A program made the translations under genes and the position numbers. Below are positions 6,365-7,918 of a DNA stretch of 7,918 nucleotides, one piece after another; position 1 is the stretch's first letter, and each line of letters starts with the position of its first letter. The notes under the pieces are model-generated. The model was not told the DNA's origin. It worked only from the letters and a program-made list of their open reading frames with translations, and did no database searches. The stretch spans positions 1-7,918 of the forward strand of contig DASYDU010000395.1 of NCBI GenBank assembly GCA_036499445.1. Reading direction: 5' to 3'. Source of the DNA: DASYDU01 sp036499445. GTDB taxonomy: Bacteria > Planctomycetota > Planctomycetia > Pirellulales > Lacipirellulaceae.

Positions 6365-6372
6365 AGAGGAGA
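6365..6372 (+). promoter_or_regulatory. Shine-Dalgarno site deciding the GTG start of glgB
   Basis: AGAGGAGA is the strongest ribosome-binding site in the window. Its GGAG core ends 10 nt before the GTG at 6382. It supports a GTG start rather than an internal start, and the resulting N-terminus lines up with GlgB proteins of other bacteria. Confidence 0.75.
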
Positions 6373-6381
6373 ATCCCAACA

Positions 6382-7918
6382 GTGTCAACGCAACTTGCTT
6401 CGGACACAATCGGACAGGTGATCCACGGTTTTCACGAGAACCCGTTCGATATTTTGGGTCCCCACGAGGTGATCGACGGCCAGCGGCGGGCGCTGGCGGT
6501 GCGGGCGTTCTTGCCGGACGCCCAACGGGCCTGGGTCGTCGACTCGACGCACGGCGAAAGCCGACCGATGCGGCAGATTCATCCGGCCGGCTTGTACGAA
6601 GCGATTTGTCCCATTGAAGAGCGGGGACCAGGTAGCGGTGAGCAAGGAGGCACGGACTTGAAGGCGGCTTTTGGTTTTGCGCCGCCGCGAATGGAGTTTC
6701 CTTCGCTTAATTATCAACTGCGCGTGACCAACCAATCTGGCGAGACCACGACCATGCACGACCCGTACGCCTTTGAGCCAATGCTCACGGACTACGATCT
6801 CCATTTGCTGAGCGAAGGCACCCATTGGAAGAGCTACCACAAGCTCGGAGCACATCTGCGGACCGTGGCTGGCGTCAAAGGCGTGAACTTCGCCGTTTGG
6901 GCGCCGAACGCCGAGGGCGTCTCGATCGTCGGTGATTTCAACGGCTGGAAAGTCGCCCGACATGCGATGCGGAAACATATTCCGAGCGGCGTCTGGGAAT
7001 TATTCATCCCGGGCCTTGGACTGGGCACGCTGTACAAGTTCGCCGTCAAGTTTCGCGGCGGTCACGTCATGGAGAAGTGCGATCCGTATGGCTTTGCCGC
7101 AGAGGTCCCGCCGAAGACGGCCAACATCGTCACCGATCTCGATAGCTACCAATGGAACGACAGCGATTGGGTGGCGAAGCGGCCTGAGCACAACGCGCTC
7201 GACGCGCCGCTGTCGATCTACGAAGTCCATTTGGGCAGTTGGCGACGCGACCCGAGCGATCCGGAGCGCTGGCTGAGCTACCGCGAGATCGCGCCGCAAT
7301 TGGTCGAGTATTGCCGGAAGATGGGCTACACGCACGTCGAGCTGCTTCCGGTGAGCGAGCATCCGTTCACGGGCAGCTGGGGCTACCAGACGGTCGGCTA
7401 CTTTGCCGCCACCAGCCGCTACGGCACGCCGCAAGATTTCATGCACTTCGTCGACTTGCTCCACCAGGGCGGCATCGGCGTGATCATCGACTGGGTCCCC
7501 GCCCACTTCCCCAAGGACGACTTCGCCCTGGCCCGCTTCGACGGCACGGCCCTCTACGAGCACGCCGATCCCCGCCAGGGCGAGCATCCCGACTGGGGCA
7601 CGCTGGTGTTCAACTTCGGCCGCAACGAGGTCCGCAACTTCCTGCTGGCCGACGCCCTGTACTGGGTGGCGGAGTACCACATCGACGGGCTGCGGGTCGA
7701 CGCCGTGGCCTCGATGCTGTACCTCGACTACTCCCGCAAGGAGGGCGAGTGGGTCCCCAACAAGTTCGGGGGCCGGGAGAACCTCGAGGCCGTCGAGTTC
7801 CTGAAGGAGTTCAACACCACGGTGCTCGGCAAGTACCCCGGCGTCGTAACCGTGGCCGAGGAGTCGACGGCCTGGCCGATGGTGTCGCGCCCGACCTACG
7901 TCGGCGGGCTCGGCTTCA
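6382..7918 (+). CDS. glgB: 1,4-alpha-glucan branching enzyme, C-terminus beyond the window
   Basis: GlgB creates alpha-1,6 branches in glycogen by transferring an alpha-1,4 glucan segment. The first 512 residues are present. The N-terminal N1 region (about 1-150) includes HENPFDILGPHE and DPYAFEPML. A CBM48 module spans about 164-250 (VNFAVWAPNAEGVSIVGDFN). The GH13 barrel begins near SIYEVHLGSW (278-287) and carries LLPVSEHPFTGSWGYQ, DWVPAHFPKDDFAL (370-383) and GLRVDAVASM. Asp440 corresponds to the nucleophile Asp405 of E. coli GlgB, and Glu493 in AEES to the acid/base Glu458; the third catalytic Asp is outside. GTG is the start, with a strong Shine-Dalgarno site. Two oddities stand out: an extra stretch of about 25 residues at roughly 80-107 and a sharp rise in GC-ending codons after 7440. 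The presence of the N1 domain indicates a full-length GlgB of the E. coli type. Confidence 0.96.
   Translation, partial: MSTQLASDTIGQVIHGFHENPFDILGPHEVIDGQRRALAVRAFLPDAQRAWVVDSTHGESRPMRQIHPAGLYEAICPIEERGPGSGEQGGTDLKAAFGFAPPRMEFPSLNYQLRVTNQSGETTTMHDPYAFEPMLTDYDLHLLSEGTHWKSYHKLGAHLRTVAGVKGVNFAVWAPNAEGVSIVGDFNGWKVARHAMRKHIPSGVWELFIPGLGLGTLYKFAVKFRGGHVMEKCDPYGFAAEVPPKTANIVTDLDSYQWNDSDWVAKRPEHNALDAPLSIYEVHLGSWRRDPSDPERWLSYREIAPQLVEYCRKMGYTHVELLPVSEHPFTGSWGYQTVGYFAATSRYGTPQDFMHFVDLLHQGGIGVIIDWVPAHFPKDDFALARFDGTALYEHADPRQGEHPDWGTLVFNFGRNEVRNFLLADALYWVAEYHIDGLRVDAVASMLYLDYSRKEGEWVPNKFGGRENLEAVEFLKEFNTTVLGKYPGVVTVAEESTAWPMVSRPTYVGGLGF

Noticed and set aside
7000..7680. Long minus-strand open frame opposite glgB (226 codons)
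   Set aside because: It is antisense to a strongly conserved GlgB region. Its composition follows from GC-rich codons on the opposite strand, and it shows no domain character.

Overview
The window looks like chromosomal DNA from a GC-rich planctomycete, most likely of the Pirellulales type. This rests on inference from gene content: an exported cyclophilin-type prolyl isomerase, a CxxC-type zinc ribbon fused to a membrane domain, a tandem-ACT protein, a degenerate RNase H-like protein and a full-type GlgB. Weak or absent Shine-Dalgarno sites, short operons and many strand switches fit the same picture. No rRNA, tRNA, CRISPR array, transposase or phage gene is visible. Eight genes are supported, two of them cut by the window edges.

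Layout. Positions 1-1789 carry three minus-strand genes: a 4HBT-fold acyl-CoA thioesterase (1391-1789), a DJ-1/PfpI family protein (678-1265) and the start of a secreted cyclophilin-type PPIase (1-479, C-terminus outside). An imperfect inverted repeat of the CACAAAG type lies between the first two. Positions 1997-3257 carry two plus-strand genes, a tandem-ACT protein and a zinc-ribbon membrane protein. After a hairpin and a run of 8-nt repeats comes a plus-strand HD-domain phosphohydrolase of the dNTPase/SAMHD1-like type (3334-4668), with a TTG start. A minus-strand protein made of two GspE/MshE N-terminal-like repeats (4758-5219) converges on it. About 480 bases of apparently non-coding DNA then separate this gene from a divergent plus-strand RNase H-fold protein lacking most of its catalytic residues (5701-6312). 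The 1,4-alpha-glucan branching enzyme GlgB (6382 to the window end) follows it.

How the genes relate. There is no obvious single pathway. The genes look like ordinary housekeeping and accessory functions in short transcription units: glycogen synthesis, fatty-acyl thioester hydrolysis, nucleotide hydrolysis, amino-acid sensing and periplasmic protein folding. I do not see a convincing new multi-gene system. The most notable signals are an abrupt codon-usage shift inside glgB near 7440, an unusual insertion in the GlgB N-terminus, the catalytically degraded RNase H-like protein, and two intergenic inverted-repeat elements.
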